A DNA stretch of 64,000 nt, taken from the NCBI RefSeq assembly GCF_008642315.1, contig NZ_CP029192.1, positions 2,294,001 through 2,358,000 of the forward strand, in the 5' to 3' direction. Shown piece by piece: positions 45,870 through 54,854 of the stretch. The stretch's first letter is position 1. Each line of letters opens with the position of its first letter. This DNA comes from Streptomyces venezuelae (GTDB lineage: Bacteria; Actinomycetota; Actinomycetes; Streptomycetales; Streptomycetaceae). Under the pieces are notes generated by a model, which ran no database searches, was not told where the DNA came from, and saw only the letters and a list, made by a program, of their open reading frames with translations. Both the position numbers and the translations under genes were made by a program.

Positions 45870-47408
45870 CTAGTCGAGGTAGTCGCGCAGAACCTGCGAG
45901 CGCGACGGGTGACGCAGCTTCGACATCGTCTTCGACTCGATCTGGCGGATGCGCTCACGCGTCACTCCGTAGACCTTGCCGATCTCGTCGAGGGTCTTGG
46001 GCTGGCCGTCCGTGAGACCGAAGCGCATGGAGACCACGCCCGCCTCACGCTCGGACAGGGTGTCCAGGACGGAGTGCAACTGCTCCTGGAGGAGCGTGAA
46101 GCTGACCGCGTCGGCGGGAACGACCGCTTCGGAGTCCTCGATGAGGTCACCGAACTCGCTGTCGCCGTCCTCACCCAGGGGGGTGTGGAGGGAGATCGGC
46201 TCACGGCCGTACTTCTGGACCTCGATGACCTTCTCCGGGGTCATGTCGAGTTCCTTGGCCAGCTCCTCCGGAGTGGGCTCGCGGCCCAGGTCCTGGAGCA
46301 TCTGGCGCTGGACACGGGCCAGCTTGTTGATGACCTCGACCATGTGCACCGGGATACGGATGGTGCGGGCCTGGTCGGCCATGGCGCGGGTGATCGCCTG
46401 ACGGATCCACCAGGTGGCGTACGTGGAGAACTTGTAGCCCTTGGTGTAGTCGAACTTCTCGACCGCGCGGATCAGACCGAGGTTGCCCTCCTGGATGAGG
46501 TCCAGGAAGAGCATGCCGCGGCCGGTGTAGCGCTTGGCCAGGGAGACCACCAGGCGGAGGTTGGCCTCCAGGAGGTGGTTCTTGGCGCGGCGCCCGTCCT
46601 CGGCGATGATCTCCAGCTCGCGCTTGAGCTTCGGGGCGAGCTTGTCGGCGTTGGCCAGCTTGTCCTCGGCGAACAGGCCGGCCTCGATGCGCTTGGCGAG
46701 CTCGACCTCCTGCTCGGCGTTGAGGAGGGGGACCTTGCCGATCTGCTTCAGGTAGTCCTTGACCGGGTCGGCGGTGGCGCCGGCCGCGGCGACCTGCTGG
46801 GCGGGCGCGTCGTCCTCGTCCTCGTCCGAGAGGACGAAGCCCTGGGCGCCTTCCTCGGCGGGCTCGCCCTCGCCGGGCTTGCCGGCGGCGGGTGCCTCCT
46901 CGGTGACCTCTTCGTCGCGGAGCTCGTCGGCGTCCTTCTTGGAGGTGGTCTTCTTGGCCGCCGTCTTCTTGGCGGTGGTCTTCTTCGCGACGGCCTTCTT
47001 GGCCGTCGTCTTCTTGGCTGCGACCTTCTTCGCGGGCGCGTCCTCAGCGGTGCCGTCCGCGCTCGGCGCCTCAGTGGCGGCGGTGGCGGTGGGCTTCGCC
47101 GTGGTGGCCTTGGCCGCGACCGTCCTGGTCGCGGTGCGCTTGGCCGGGCTCTTCGCTGCGACGCTCTTGCGGGGGCGCTTCGGCTCCGCGGCACTGACCA
47201 TCAGCGTCACACCCTCTTCCTCGAGGATCTGGTTGAGGCTGCGCAGAACGTTCTTCCACTGAGTGGCCGGAATCTGGTCAGCTTCGAAGGCACGACGCAC
47301 GTCATCGCCGGCGATCTGCCCATCAGCCTTTCCCCGCTCGATGAGCGCCATGACAGAGACGGATTCGGCGATCTCCGGCGGGAGCGTACGGGATGTGCTG
47401 GCCGACAC
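45870..47408 (-). CDS. hrdB: Principal RNA polymerase sigma factor HrdB
   Basis: GTG 47408 (GAGAGG 6 nt upstream) gives 512 aa beginning [17 protein letters not shown], as in S. coelicolor HrdB. Region 1.1 is followed by a long Lys/Ala-rich linker ([18 protein letters not shown]) and an acidic tract (SDEDEDDAP). Then come region 1.2 ([29 protein letters not shown]), region 2 ([32 protein letters not shown]), region 3 and region 4 ([20 protein letters not shown]). It directs transcription of housekeeping genes. Confidence 0.97.
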   Translation of the reverse strand: MSASTSRTLPPEIAESVSVMALIERGKADGQIAGDDVRRAFEADQIPATQWKNVLRSLNQILEEEGVTLMVSAAEPKRPRKSVAAKSPAKRTATRTVAAKATTAKPTATAATEAPSADGTAEDAPAKKVAAKKTTAKKAVAKKTTAKKTAAKKTTSKKDADELRDEEVTEEAPAAGKPGEGEPAEEGAQGFVLSDEDEDDAPAQQVAAAGATADPVKDYLKQIGKVPLLNAEQEVELAKRIEAGLFAEDKLANADKLAPKLKRELEIIAEDGRRAKNHLLEANLRLVVSLAKRYTGRGMLFLDLIQEGNLGLIRAVEKFDYTKGYKFSTYATWWIRQAITRAMADQARTIRIPVHMVEVINKLARVQRQMLQDLGREPTPEELAKELDMTPEKVIEVQKYGREPISLHTPLGEDGDSEFGDLIEDSEAVVPADAVSFTLLQEQLHSVLDTLSEREAGVVSMRFGLTDGQPKTLDEIGKVYGVTRERIRQIESKTMSKLRHPSRSQVLRDYLD

Positions 47409-47697
47409 GAACAACCTCTCGGAACGTTGGAAAACGGCTTCCGGCCCCGTCCATTGTGGACCGGAGCCGACGACCGGCGGCTAGGGATTTGGGCCGACGG
47501 CGCGGGCGGGGCCGGGGAGCTGCACAGCGTCACGAACGACCGCTGTATTCCCTCCTCGGCTATCACCTCTTAGGTCATCGCGCTGTTCCTTGGAGCGTTA
47601 CGCCCAATCTACGTGGCCCGAGTCACACCCCGTAAGCGCACAAAAGCATCCAGATACGGTCAGAAGCGTCCTATACGCATGCACGAATGATCCCCCG
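47409..47697 (-). promoter_or_regulatory. hrdB upstream region with sigma-R-like element
   Basis: Upstream of hrdB on the minus strand, GGGAAT at 47552-47547 is followed by an 18-bp spacer and GCT at 47528-47526, one base from the sigma-R pattern GGGAAT-N18-GTT; one hrdB promoter of S. coelicolor is known to be sigma-R dependent. The rest of this ~290-nt region probably contains the main ShbA-type promoter, not identified by eye. Confidence 0.35.
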
Positions 47698-47817
47698 ATG
47701 CCCCGTGAAGAAACCCCCCACATTCGTGTCGCCGGACTCCCCCGCGCTCTCCAGGAGCTCGTGGCGGATCCGGCGACACAGGGAGCGGCGGCGGAGTCGC
47801 CGACGGGCACGGAGTGA
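47698..47817 (+). CDS. Possible small protein, 39 aa
   Basis: ATG 47698 opens MPREETPHIRVAGLPRALQELVADPATQGAAAESPTGTE. The frame is upstream of and divergent from hrdB. There is no good Shine-Dalgarno and no domain; a leaderless start is conceivable. Listed as a weak possibility only. Confidence 0.3.
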   Translation: MPREETPHIRVAGLPRALQELVADPATQGAAAESPTGTE

Positions 47818-47883
47818 CGTACGCGACGACTCAGCGCTGCCGCGGGGCACGCGCACGGCCGCGGCGCCTACGGGGACGCGCGG

Positions 47884-48771
47884 TCAGTGCTCGCGCGGGG
47901 CGGGCACGACGCGCTCCACCTCGGGGTGGACGGTGAGCAGCTGCCGCATGGCGGCCTCCGCGCCGGAGCCGTCGCCGGCAGCGAGGGCGTCGACGACGCG
48001 GGAGTGGTGCACCAGAGAGGCCTCGCTGGGGCGGTCGCAGCCGGTGATCGGGCCGCCGGAGACCTGCAGTGCGGCCGAGACGATCCCGGAGAGGTGCTCC
48101 AGCATGCGGTTGCCCGCGACCTGGATGAGCAGCGAGTGGAACTCGGCGTCCGCGCGGGAGAAGGTGATCACGTCGCCCTGGCCCAGCGCGTGCCCCATGA
48201 TCTCGACCATGTCGGCGAGACGCTGCTGCACCTCCTCGCGGCCGTGCCCGGCGGCGAGGCGCGCGGCGAGGGGCTCGATCATCCAGCGCAGCTCGCCGAG
48301 CTCCCGACGCTGGTCGTCGCGCTGCGGCCCGAAGGCACGCCACTCGATGATGTCCGGGTCGAGCAGGTTCCAGTCGCTGACGGGACGCACGCGCGTGCCG
48401 ACGTTGGGCCGGGCGCTGACCAGGCCCTTGGCCTCGAGCACGCGCAGGGACTCGCGCACGACGGTGCGGGAGACCTCGAAGCGCTGGCCGATCTCCTCGG
48501 GCACGAGCGGGCGGTCGGCGCCGAGGTCACCGGAGACGATCATCTGGCCGAGCTGCTGGACGAGTTGGCCGTGCAGCCCGCGGCCGCGGCTTCCGGCGGC
48601 GCGCCGGCCCACGCGCCCCAGGTCCTGGTCGGGACCGTCCCAGACGGGAGGCACTACGCGGTCGCCCGCGGCGGACTCCGCGTAGGGGTATCGGTCGAGG
48701 TCACCCGGGCCGGCGAGACCGGAGTCGGCGGAGCGGGCGGTGGTCATCATGGTGTGCGCAAGGGTACTCAC
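47884..48771 (-). CDS. FadR/GntR-family transcriptional regulator
   Basis: This protein of about 295 aa has an N-terminal disordered segment, a winged helix (LVQQLGQMIVSGDLGADRPLVPEEIGQRFEVSRTVVRESLRVLEAKGL) and an FCD effector domain (LRWMIEPLAARLAAGHGREEVQ, FHSLLIQVAGNRMLEHLSGI) with several His/Asp residues that bind metal in FCD proteins. Candidate starts are GTG 48771 or ATG 48750, neither with a clear ribosome site. No catabolic operon is adjacent; the target is unknown. Confidence 0.85.
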   Translation of the reverse strand: MSTLAHTMMTTARSADSGLAGPGDLDRYPYAESAAGDRVVPPVWDGPDQDLGRVGRRAAGSRGRGLHGQLVQQLGQMIVSGDLGADRPLVPEEIGQRFEVSRTVVRESLRVLEAKGLVSARPNVGTRVRPVSDWNLLDPDIIEWRAFGPQRDDQRRELGELRWMIEPLAARLAAGHGREEVQQRLADMVEIMGHALGQGDVITFSRADAEFHSLLIQVAGNRMLEHLSGIVSAALQVSGGPITGCDRPSEASLVHHSRVVDALAAGDGSGAEAAMRQLLTVHPEVERVVPAPREH

Positions 48772-48881
48772 GGATCTGTTGTCGGCGCTGCCTCCAACTG
48801 CCTTGAGGTCTTTGGTGAAAAGCACACGAAAGGGTGATCGCTTACCCCGCCGCAATTGACGCCTTATCGGAAAGAAACGGA

Positions 48882-48920
48882 CGGCCTTCGGGGAGTTGAG
48901 CACAGCCCCGCTCCCGAAGG
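48882..48920 (-). terminator. Imperfect hairpin after the ABC gene
   Basis: ccttcgggg ... ctcccgaagg pairs over about 10 bp with a bulge and a loop of about 18 nt, 14 nt past the stop of the ABC gene. Weak, but in the expected place for a terminator. Confidence 0.35.
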
Positions 48921-48933
48921 CGGCGGACGGTCG

Positions 48934-51531
48934 TCAACGGACTCTGGTGCGCATCGCCGTGAGCACATATGCGCAGAGCAGAGCGGTCAGCGACAACATC
49001 AGCGCGGTGCCCACGGGTTGGGCGATCATGCGCACTCCCGCCGTCAGATATCGCTCGGCACCGAACGGCCATTGCACCAGAGCGAGGTCCCGGAGCCGCG
49101 CCGGAAGTCCGGCCGCGGATCGCACAGACGGTCCCTCGACGGCCTTCTGTACGAGAGGTACGACGACGATCGGCACGGCGAGCACCGCGGCGAGGCCCGC
49201 CGTCGTGGACCGGAAGACCCCCGCGGCCAGCACGCCGGCCCAGGCGCATCCCGTCACCAGGGCGTACCAACTGGCGCTCAGCGACGGCCAGTCAGCGGGA
49301 ACTTTCGTGAGCTCCTCTCCGTATACAAGGTGGAGCAGGACGGCGTCGGAGACCACCGCGAGCGTGCTCAGGAGCAGCGCCGTCACGGCCGCGACGAGGA
49401 GCTTGGCGCCGAGCATCCCGAGGCGGCGCGGGACGGTGCCTCGGTCCGCGGCGAGTGCGGGGTGGCGGAACTCGTCGCCGAAGGCGAGGGCGCCCAGGAG
49501 CCCGGCGCCAAGGGCGGCGGGCGGCAAGGGAAGTTCGTGCGGCCAGGCGGCGAGCAGGTGCGACTGCGGAGTGTGCCCGGAACGTGCCAGGAAGACGGAG
49601 AAGAGGGCGGAGGTGGCCAGGACGGCGGCAAGCGTGAAGTAGCCCGTACCGACGCCCAGCAGGCGACGCACCTCGTAGCGCAGCGGGCGCAGAGGGCTTC
49701 TGCCGGGGCGGACGGTAATAGGGGGCGGCAGGGCGGAGGCCGCGGTCGCGAATCCGGACGCGGACACGGAAGCGGAAGCGGAAGCGGCTACGTAAGCCGG
49801 TGTGGAGGCCGTGTCCTGGGCGGCGGTCAGGATTCCTGTCGACGTATCGGAGCGGCGGGTGTCGGCGTCGAGGGGCGCGGTGTCGAGCGGGACAGTGTCG
49901 CTCGGTGCGGTGTCGAGCGGTGTGGTGTCGAGTGGCGTGGGGCCGGGTGGTGCGGTGCTGCGTGAGGCGGTGTCGAGCGGTGCGGTGTCGTCGTCTCCTG
50001 GTGCCGCCGAGGCGTCGGTGGGGGCGTCGCCTGGGACGTCGGAGGTGACGTCGGCCGTCCCTGTGGCGTCGTCGGCGGCGGTGTCTGACGAGTCGCCGGC
50101 CGGGTGGCTTTCGGCTTGAGAGGCGGTGGCGCCCTCGGGCGCGGGCGCTGACGCGGCCTCGGGGCCGGACTCGGGGGCGGAGGCGGGCGCGGGGATCTGG
50201 CTGGGCGCGGTTCCGTGCTCTGAGTGTTCTCCCCGGTTCGGCTGGTGCCGCTGGTCCCGCTGGTCCCGCTGGTCCTGCTGGTCCTGCGGGTCTTGGTGGC
50301 CCGGCCAGCCCTGGGGGTCCCGGCAGTCTTGACGGTCCAACGAATCCTGCGGGTTCTGGGGGTCCTGCGGGGCCTGCGGGGCCTGCGGGTCCTGCGGGCT
50401 CCGGAGCCCCAGCCGATCCTGGCGGTTCTGCCGACCCGGCCGGTCCTGACGGTCCTGGCGGTCCTGGCGGTTCCGCGGATCCTGCGGGTTCTGCGAGCTC
50501 CGGTGACCGGGCCGGTCCTGGTGGTCCCGCGGATCCTGCGGGTTCTGCGGGTTTTGCGAGCTCCGGTAACCCGGCCGGCCCTGGTGGTCCTCCCGCCCCG
50601 GCCGGTCCTGGTGGTCCTGGCGGCCCTCTCGCCACGGCTGGCTGGTGTGGCTCGGTGGGCCCGCGTCGCCGGTCTCGTCGGCGAGTTGGTGGACGAGGAT
50701 GCTGTGGCGGTATGCGGTCTCGCCGACGTCGGCACACGTGCTTCCGTAGACGGAGAGCCGGTTGCCGTCCTCCTTGACGACCTCGATCGAGCGGTGTCCC
50801 GCACGTGCCTCTTTGGCGAGGAGGGCGCCGAGGCGGGCGGCGTGCGGGGTCCGGACGGCGACGCGGGGGCGGAGTCTGGTGCGTGCGAAGTCCGCGGCCT
50901 CTTGGTCGGCGACCAGACGTCCGGCATCCAGTGTGACGACGCGGTCGGCGGCCCGTGCCGCTTCCTTGGGGTCGCACGTGCTGAACAGGACGGTGCCGCC
51001 CTGGGAGGCGTGGGCGCGCAGGATGCCGTGCAGCCAGGCGGCCTCTCTCGCCGAGAGGCCCTCGCCCGGCCCGTCCAGGACGAGCGTATGGGGGTCGGCG
51101 AGCAGCGCGCAGGCCAGACCCAGTCGCCGGTCCATGCCGCGCGAGAGGGTGCCGAGGCGCTCGTCCCGGAGGCTGACGAGTCCGACGGCCTCCAGGACGT
51201 CGTCGGCGCGCAGGACGGGCACCCCCATCGCCGCGCACAGCATGCGCAGATGGCCGCGGACCGAACGCGCCGGGTGGCCTGGGACGTCGCCCAGGAGGAC
51301 GCCGACCTCGCGTGACGGATGGGCGATGCGGTGCAGGGGGCGGCCCCTGAAGTACGTGACCCCACGGCCCTGTTGGAGTTCGAGCATCAGCCGCAGTGCC
51401 GTGGTCGCGCCGATGGACTCGGCGTCGAGCAGCGCCGTGACACGGCCGGTGCGTGCCTCGAAGGACACGTCCTCGACGGCGGGCGGGAGCTCCTGGCGGG
51501 GATTGCTGGTCAGTCCGATGGCCTGGATCAT
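48934..51531 (-). CDS. ABC ATPase-permease fusion with degenerate nucleotide site and long disordered linker
   Basis: The 865-aa protein has three parts. Residues 1-280 are an ABC ATPase fold, but the P-loop reads LLDAESIGATTALRLML (no GxxGxGK, catalytic Lys missing), the signature is LSRGMDRRLGLACALL and Walker B is TLVLDGPGEGLS (Asp-Gly instead of Asp-Glu). Residues about 285-585 are a disordered linker of Gln/Asp/Arg/Pro repeats (RQDRQDRQD, QNPQDP) followed by Ala/Asp/Thr/Pro repeats (PLDTAPLDT). The last ~240 residues have about six membrane helices. It may bind rather than hydrolyse nucleotide. Single gene. Confidence 0.8.
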   Translation of the reverse strand: MIQAIGLTSNPRQELPPAVEDVSFEARTGRVTALLDAESIGATTALRLMLELQQGRGVTYFRGRPLHRIAHPSREVGVLLGDVPGHPARSVRGHLRMLCAAMGVPVLRADDVLEAVGLVSLRDERLGTLSRGMDRRLGLACALLADPHTLVLDGPGEGLSAREAAWLHGILRAHASQGGTVLFSTCDPKEAARAADRVVTLDAGRLVADQEAADFARTRLRPRVAVRTPHAARLGALLAKEARAGHRSIEVVKEDGNRLSVYGSTCADVGETAYRHSILVHQLADETGDAGPPSHTSQPWREGRQDHQDRPGREDHQGRPGYRSSQNPQNPQDPRDHQDRPGHRSSQNPQDPRNRQDRQDRQDRPGRQNRQDRLGLRSPQDPQAPQAPQDPQNPQDSLDRQDCRDPQGWPGHQDPQDQQDQRDQRDQRHQPNRGEHSEHGTAPSQIPAPASAPESGPEAASAPAPEGATASQAESHPAGDSSDTAADDATGTADVTSDVPGDAPTDASAAPGDDDTAPLDTASRSTAPPGPTPLDTTPLDTAPSDTVPLDTAPLDADTRRSDTSTGILTAAQDTASTPAYVAASASASVSASGFATAASALPPPITVRPGRSPLRPLRYEVRRLLGVGTGYFTLAAVLATSALFSVFLARSGHTPQSHLLAAWPHELPLPPAALGAGLLGALAFGDEFRHPALAADRGTVPRRLGMLGAKLLVAAVTALLLSTLAVVSDAVLLHLVYGEELTKVPADWPSLSASWYALVTGCAWAGVLAAGVFRSTTAGLAAVLAVPIVVVPLVQKAVEGPSVRSAAGLPARLRDLALVQWPFGAERYLTAGVRMIAQPVGTALMLSLTALLCAYVLTAMRTRVR

Positions 51532-51731
51532 CGCTTCTCTCGCAGGATGTGCGACCGCTCGGCGGCCGGGGCCCGTCCGCCGGATCGGGGGCGGACGAAC
51601 CCCGTGGGTACTGCAGCAAGATAACGCGACATTTGCGGCTTTTCGGTCAGGGCATGGGCCACTGGTGTCCAGTGGCCTGTGCCCGGAGCCGCAGGATGAG
51701 CAGGATCAGCAGGTGACGACGAGTGAGGGCG

Positions 51732-52493
51732 TCAGACTTCGGGACGCAGCATCGGCGGGTTGAGGAGCGTCGCGCCGCCCGCGCGGAAGAGCTGGGCGGG
51801 ACGTCCGCCCTGGCGGGTGGTGGTCCCGCCGGTGGGTACGAGGAAGCCCGGGGTGCCGGTGACCTTGCGGTGGAAGTTGCGTGGGTCGAGGACGACGCCC
51901 CACACGGCTTCGTACACGCGTCTCAGCTCGCCGACGGTGAACTCCGGCGGGCAGAAGGCCGTGGCCAGCGACGAGTACTCGATCTTGGAGCGGGCGCGCT
52001 CCACGCCGTCCGCGAGGATCTGGGCGTGATCGAAGGCGAGGGGCGCGGCCTGTTCGTCCTCGCGGCCGTAGCCACCCTGGTTGAGCAGGGCCTCCACCGG
52101 GGCCCAGCGGGCGCTGTTCGCGTCGCCGCCGGGGCGCGGCGCGGGCAGGTCAGGAGCGAGCGCGAGGTGGGCGACGCTGACCACGCGCATGCGCGGATCA
52201 CGCTTCGGGTCGCCGTAGGTGCCGAGCTGTTCGAGGTGCGCTCCATTGGCCTGCGCCGGGGCGTCGGGCGCGTGCGCGCACAGGCCCGTCTCCTCGCTCA
52301 GTTCGCGCGCGGCCGCCGACGACAGGTCCTCATCGGCGCGTACGAACCCGCCCGGTAGCGCCCAACGCCCTTGGAACGGCTGCTCACCGCGCCGCACGGC
52401 CAGCGCGCAGAGCGAGTGCCGGCGCACGGTCAGCACGACCAGGTCGACGGTGACAGCGAAGGGCGGGAAGGCCGACGGGTCGTAGGGCGACAT
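51732..52493 (-). CDS. NUDIX domain / winged-helix protein (NrtR-like)
   Basis: ATG 52493 gives 253 aa. The NUDIX box reads GGFVRADEDLSSAAARELSEETGL. The C-terminal part (YSSLATAFCPPEFTVGELRRVYEAVWG ... NFHRKVTGTPGFLVPTG) is the winged helix found in NrtR-type regulators, which bind NAD-related metabolites and DNA. A 5-bp inverted repeat with partial extension (tcgtc-tgctt-gacga, 52507-52521) about 15 nt upstream of the start is a candidate operator. An AAGGAGG about 35 nt upstream does not fit this ATG. Its gene lies 140 nt after the debranching-like gene. Confidence 0.82.
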   Translation of the reverse strand: MSPYDPSAFPPFAVTVDLVVLTVRRHSLCALAVRRGEQPFQGRWALPGGFVRADEDLSSAAARELSEETGLCAHAPDAPAQANGAHLEQLGTYGDPKRDPRMRVVSVAHLALAPDLPAPRPGGDANSARWAPVEALLNQGGYGREDEQAAPLAFDHAQILADGVERARSKIEYSSLATAFCPPEFTVGELRRVYEAVWGVVLDPRNFHRKVTGTPGFLVPTGGTTTRQGGRPAQLFRAGGATLLNPPMLRPEV

Positions 52494-52502
52494 GCCGCGA
52501 TC

Positions 52503-52527
52503 ATAGTCGTCTGCTTGACGATAAACA
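52503..52527. promoter_or_regulatory. Inverted repeat upstream of NUDIX gene
   Basis: On the plus strand, tagTCGTCtgcttGACGAtaa: perfect 5-bp arms TCGTC/GACGA with a 5-nt spacer, and A/T-rich flanks on both sides. It sits between the NUDIX start and the debranching-like gene, a natural place for an autoregulatory site of the NUDIX/winged-helix protein. Confidence 0.4.
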
Positions 52528-52633
52528 CCTCCTTCGCCCATTGCTGTCCTGTTGCCTCCCATCGCCTCACCACCCGGATCGCCGGGTGCGCGAGTCCGGT
52601 CGTCGGTGTGCCGTCTCTGTACGTGGGACAAGG

Positions 52634-54685
52634 TCATACCCCCAACTGCAGCCCGTCGGCCGCCTCCTCGACCATGGCGAGGCCGAGCCGGCTCACCCGT
52701 ACGGAGAACGGTGCTCCCGCGACGCTCAGCCCGCCGAGCACCAGCTCTCCCAGCGGAGCGCTGCGGACCGGAGCGAGCTTCACCGTGCCCGCGGGTGCGT
52801 CGGGGCGGATTCCGGCGAGCGCGGTGAGGACGTGCACCCCGGCGGCCGCGGCGGTGGCGGCCGGGCGGCAGGCCGCCGGGTGCGGCAGCGGAGCCGCTCC
52901 TTCCGTGCGCTGCTCTCCCGCATACATCTCCGGCAGCCGGTGGCCGAAGCACTCGGCCGCGGACAACAGGCCGCGCAGGAGCGAGCTTGCCTCCTTCTCG
53001 TACCCCGCAGCGGCCAGGCCCGTGACGGCCACCGCCGTCTCGTGCACGCGGACCGCTCCGCCCCTGTGCCCGAACGGGTTGTACGCGATCTCCTTCGCGC
53101 CCAGGCTGCGCAGCCCCCAGCCGGAGTCCATGACGGGCCCGCCGAAGAGCCGGGCGAGCTGCTCGGTCCTGACCTTGTCGAGCAGTCCGGGGGCGAGCGC
53201 GCCCGCGCCGAGCAGACCGGTGTCCAGGAGGTGGGCCGCTCCTCCGACGAGGTGCGGCACGAGCCTGCCGTCGGCCAGGCGGGCGGCGGCCGGCCTGCCG
53301 CCCGTCCGGTCGTCCGCCCAGAACTGTTCCTGGAAGGCGGACCGCAACCGGGCCGCCCACTGGCGCAGCCCCAGGGAGTCCGCGCGGCCGTGCGCGTCGA
53401 GCAGGTCGGCGCCCAGCAGCGCCGCTCGATGCGCGTGCGCCTGGACCTCACCGCGGGCGATCCCCGCCGGGTGGACGTCGGACAGGAAGACGCCGTCGCC
53501 GACCGTGGTGTGCAGCCACCGCAGGCACCGCTCCGCCGCGGGCAGCAGTTCCTCGACCTCCTGCGCGGGGAGCCCCCACCGGCGGGCTTCCGCGAGGACC
53601 ACCGGGAAGAGCAGGGTCGCCTCGGTGCCGGTGCAGCCGGGCGGCAGGTGCGGGCCGGCGTCCCGCAACGGCCCCGGGATCAGACCGGCCCGGGGCCCCG
53701 GGCCCTCGACCTGGCGACGGGCGAGTGTGCGCAGCGTCCCGGCGGCGATGCGGGTGCCGAGCGGCAGTGCCATGCGGGCTGCGGCCAACGCCTCGGCCGG
53801 GGCGAGACCGCAGCGCCATGGCGCGCCCGCGGCCGGATACATGTCGGACGGATGCTCGGGGTCCCGGAGCAGCAGCGCCTGCAGATCCTCGACGCACCGG
53901 GCCAGGAGCGGCTGGGCCCTCGGGTCGTCGCCGGTCGCCCGCGCCCCGGCGGCCGAACGCACCGCACCGCGTCCCACCGCGCGGACCAACCCCGCACCGT
54001 CGGGCCGCACCCGGAGCTCCACGCTTCGAGAGGTGCCCGGAGGCAGGTCCATCTCCCAGCGCAGCAGCCCGGCGGAGGCGAGGGCGTCGGCGGGCGCCGG
54101 GTCAGCCGTGACAACGCAGTGGGCCACGGCGGAGGACCACCGCATGCCGGAGTCGTGCACACTGGCGGGCAGTTCGGGCCCTGCCCGGCCCGAGGCGACC
54201 GCGCCCACCTCCGCGAGGTCCGTGCCGAGCGCGACCTCGAGTGGCAGCCGCAGGGGCCGCCCCGATGCGCTGTGCAAGGTGATCCGTTCCGTGCCGTCGG
54301 CGTGCCGGATCCGCTCGATGACGACCTCCGGGTCGGGGCCGCCGTCCGTCGAGAGCCGGAGCGTCGCGACGAACCGGGCGCTGTCCGCCGAGAGCATGCG
54401 CGCCTGCACGGCGACCGGATCGCGCCCCGCCACCCGCACGTGGCAGCGGGACAGGGTCCGGCGCCCCGCGCGGTAGAACCCCTCCAGGCCCCGGCCGGTC
54501 AACTGCCCCTGGTCCGTCGAGATGGCGAGTGCCGGCAGGGCGACGCAGATCAGCGCGGTGTGCGCGGGCGGGAGTTCGCGGACACGGTGCGGCTCCGGCG
54601 CCGCGGCCGATGTGGGGGTGAGTGACGGACGCGAAGGCCGGGACGACATGGATCGTCCGACAGAAGACGGGGCGGGAAGAGACAT
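52634..54685 (-). CDS. Glycogen debranching enzyme-like protein (amylo-1,6-glucosidase family)
   Basis: The 683-aa protein starts MSLPAPSSVGRSMSSRP. Residues about 50-250 are a glycogen-debranching-type N-terminal domain (LAISTDQGQLTGRGLEGFYRAGRRTLSRC). The rest is an (alpha/alpha)6-type helical domain (YPAAGAPWRCGLAPAEALAAARMALPLGTRIA ... DSGWGLRSLGAKEIAYNPFGHRGGAVRVHETAVAVTGLAAAGYEK) as in GH63/GH133-type proteins. Acidic active-site residues could not be pinned down, so activity is uncertain. The first residues are Ser/Pro-rich. The start has no strong Shine-Dalgarno. Confidence 0.8.
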   Translation of the reverse strand: MSLPAPSSVGRSMSSRPSRPSLTPTSAAAPEPHRVRELPPAHTALICVALPALAISTDQGQLTGRGLEGFYRAGRRTLSRCHVRVAGRDPVAVQARMLSADSARFVATLRLSTDGGPDPEVVIERIRHADGTERITLHSASGRPLRLPLEVALGTDLAEVGAVASGRAGPELPASVHDSGMRWSSAVAHCVVTADPAPADALASAGLLRWEMDLPPGTSRSVELRVRPDGAGLVRAVGRGAVRSAAGARATGDDPRAQPLLARCVEDLQALLLRDPEHPSDMYPAAGAPWRCGLAPAEALAAARMALPLGTRIAAGTLRTLARRQVEGPGPRAGLIPGPLRDAGPHLPPGCTGTEATLLFPVVLAEARRWGLPAQEVEELLPAAERCLRWLHTTVGDGVFLSDVHPAGIARGEVQAHAHRAALLGADLLDAHGRADSLGLRQWAARLRSAFQEQFWADDRTGGRPAAARLADGRLVPHLVGGAAHLLDTGLLGAGALAPGLLDKVRTEQLARLFGGPVMDSGWGLRSLGAKEIAYNPFGHRGGAVRVHETAVAVTGLAAAGYEKEASSLLRGLLSAAECFGHRLPEMYAGEQRTEGAAPLPHPAACRPAATAAAAGVHVLTALAGIRPDAPAGTVKLAPVRSAPLGELVLGGLSVAGAPFSVRVSRLGLAMVEEAADGLQLGV

Positions 54686-54854
54686 GGGCAGCTTCTTTTG
54701 CGTTGTCTGCGGTGCCTGCACGGTGTCTGCGGTGTCGGTGAATCGGCGGTGTGACACGGCTGGGGTACCGCCACTCAGGTGAACGGGCGGACCCCGGGCC
54801 AAGTCACGCCTTCCGGGGCGAAGCCGACCATGTGGCCCAGAGTTCGTGCGGCGG

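Noticed and set aside
50230..50660. Possible CRISPR array because of regular short repeats
   Set aside because: Repeats are 9-bp, imperfect and in frame within the ABC gene; there are no spacers of constant length and no cas genes.
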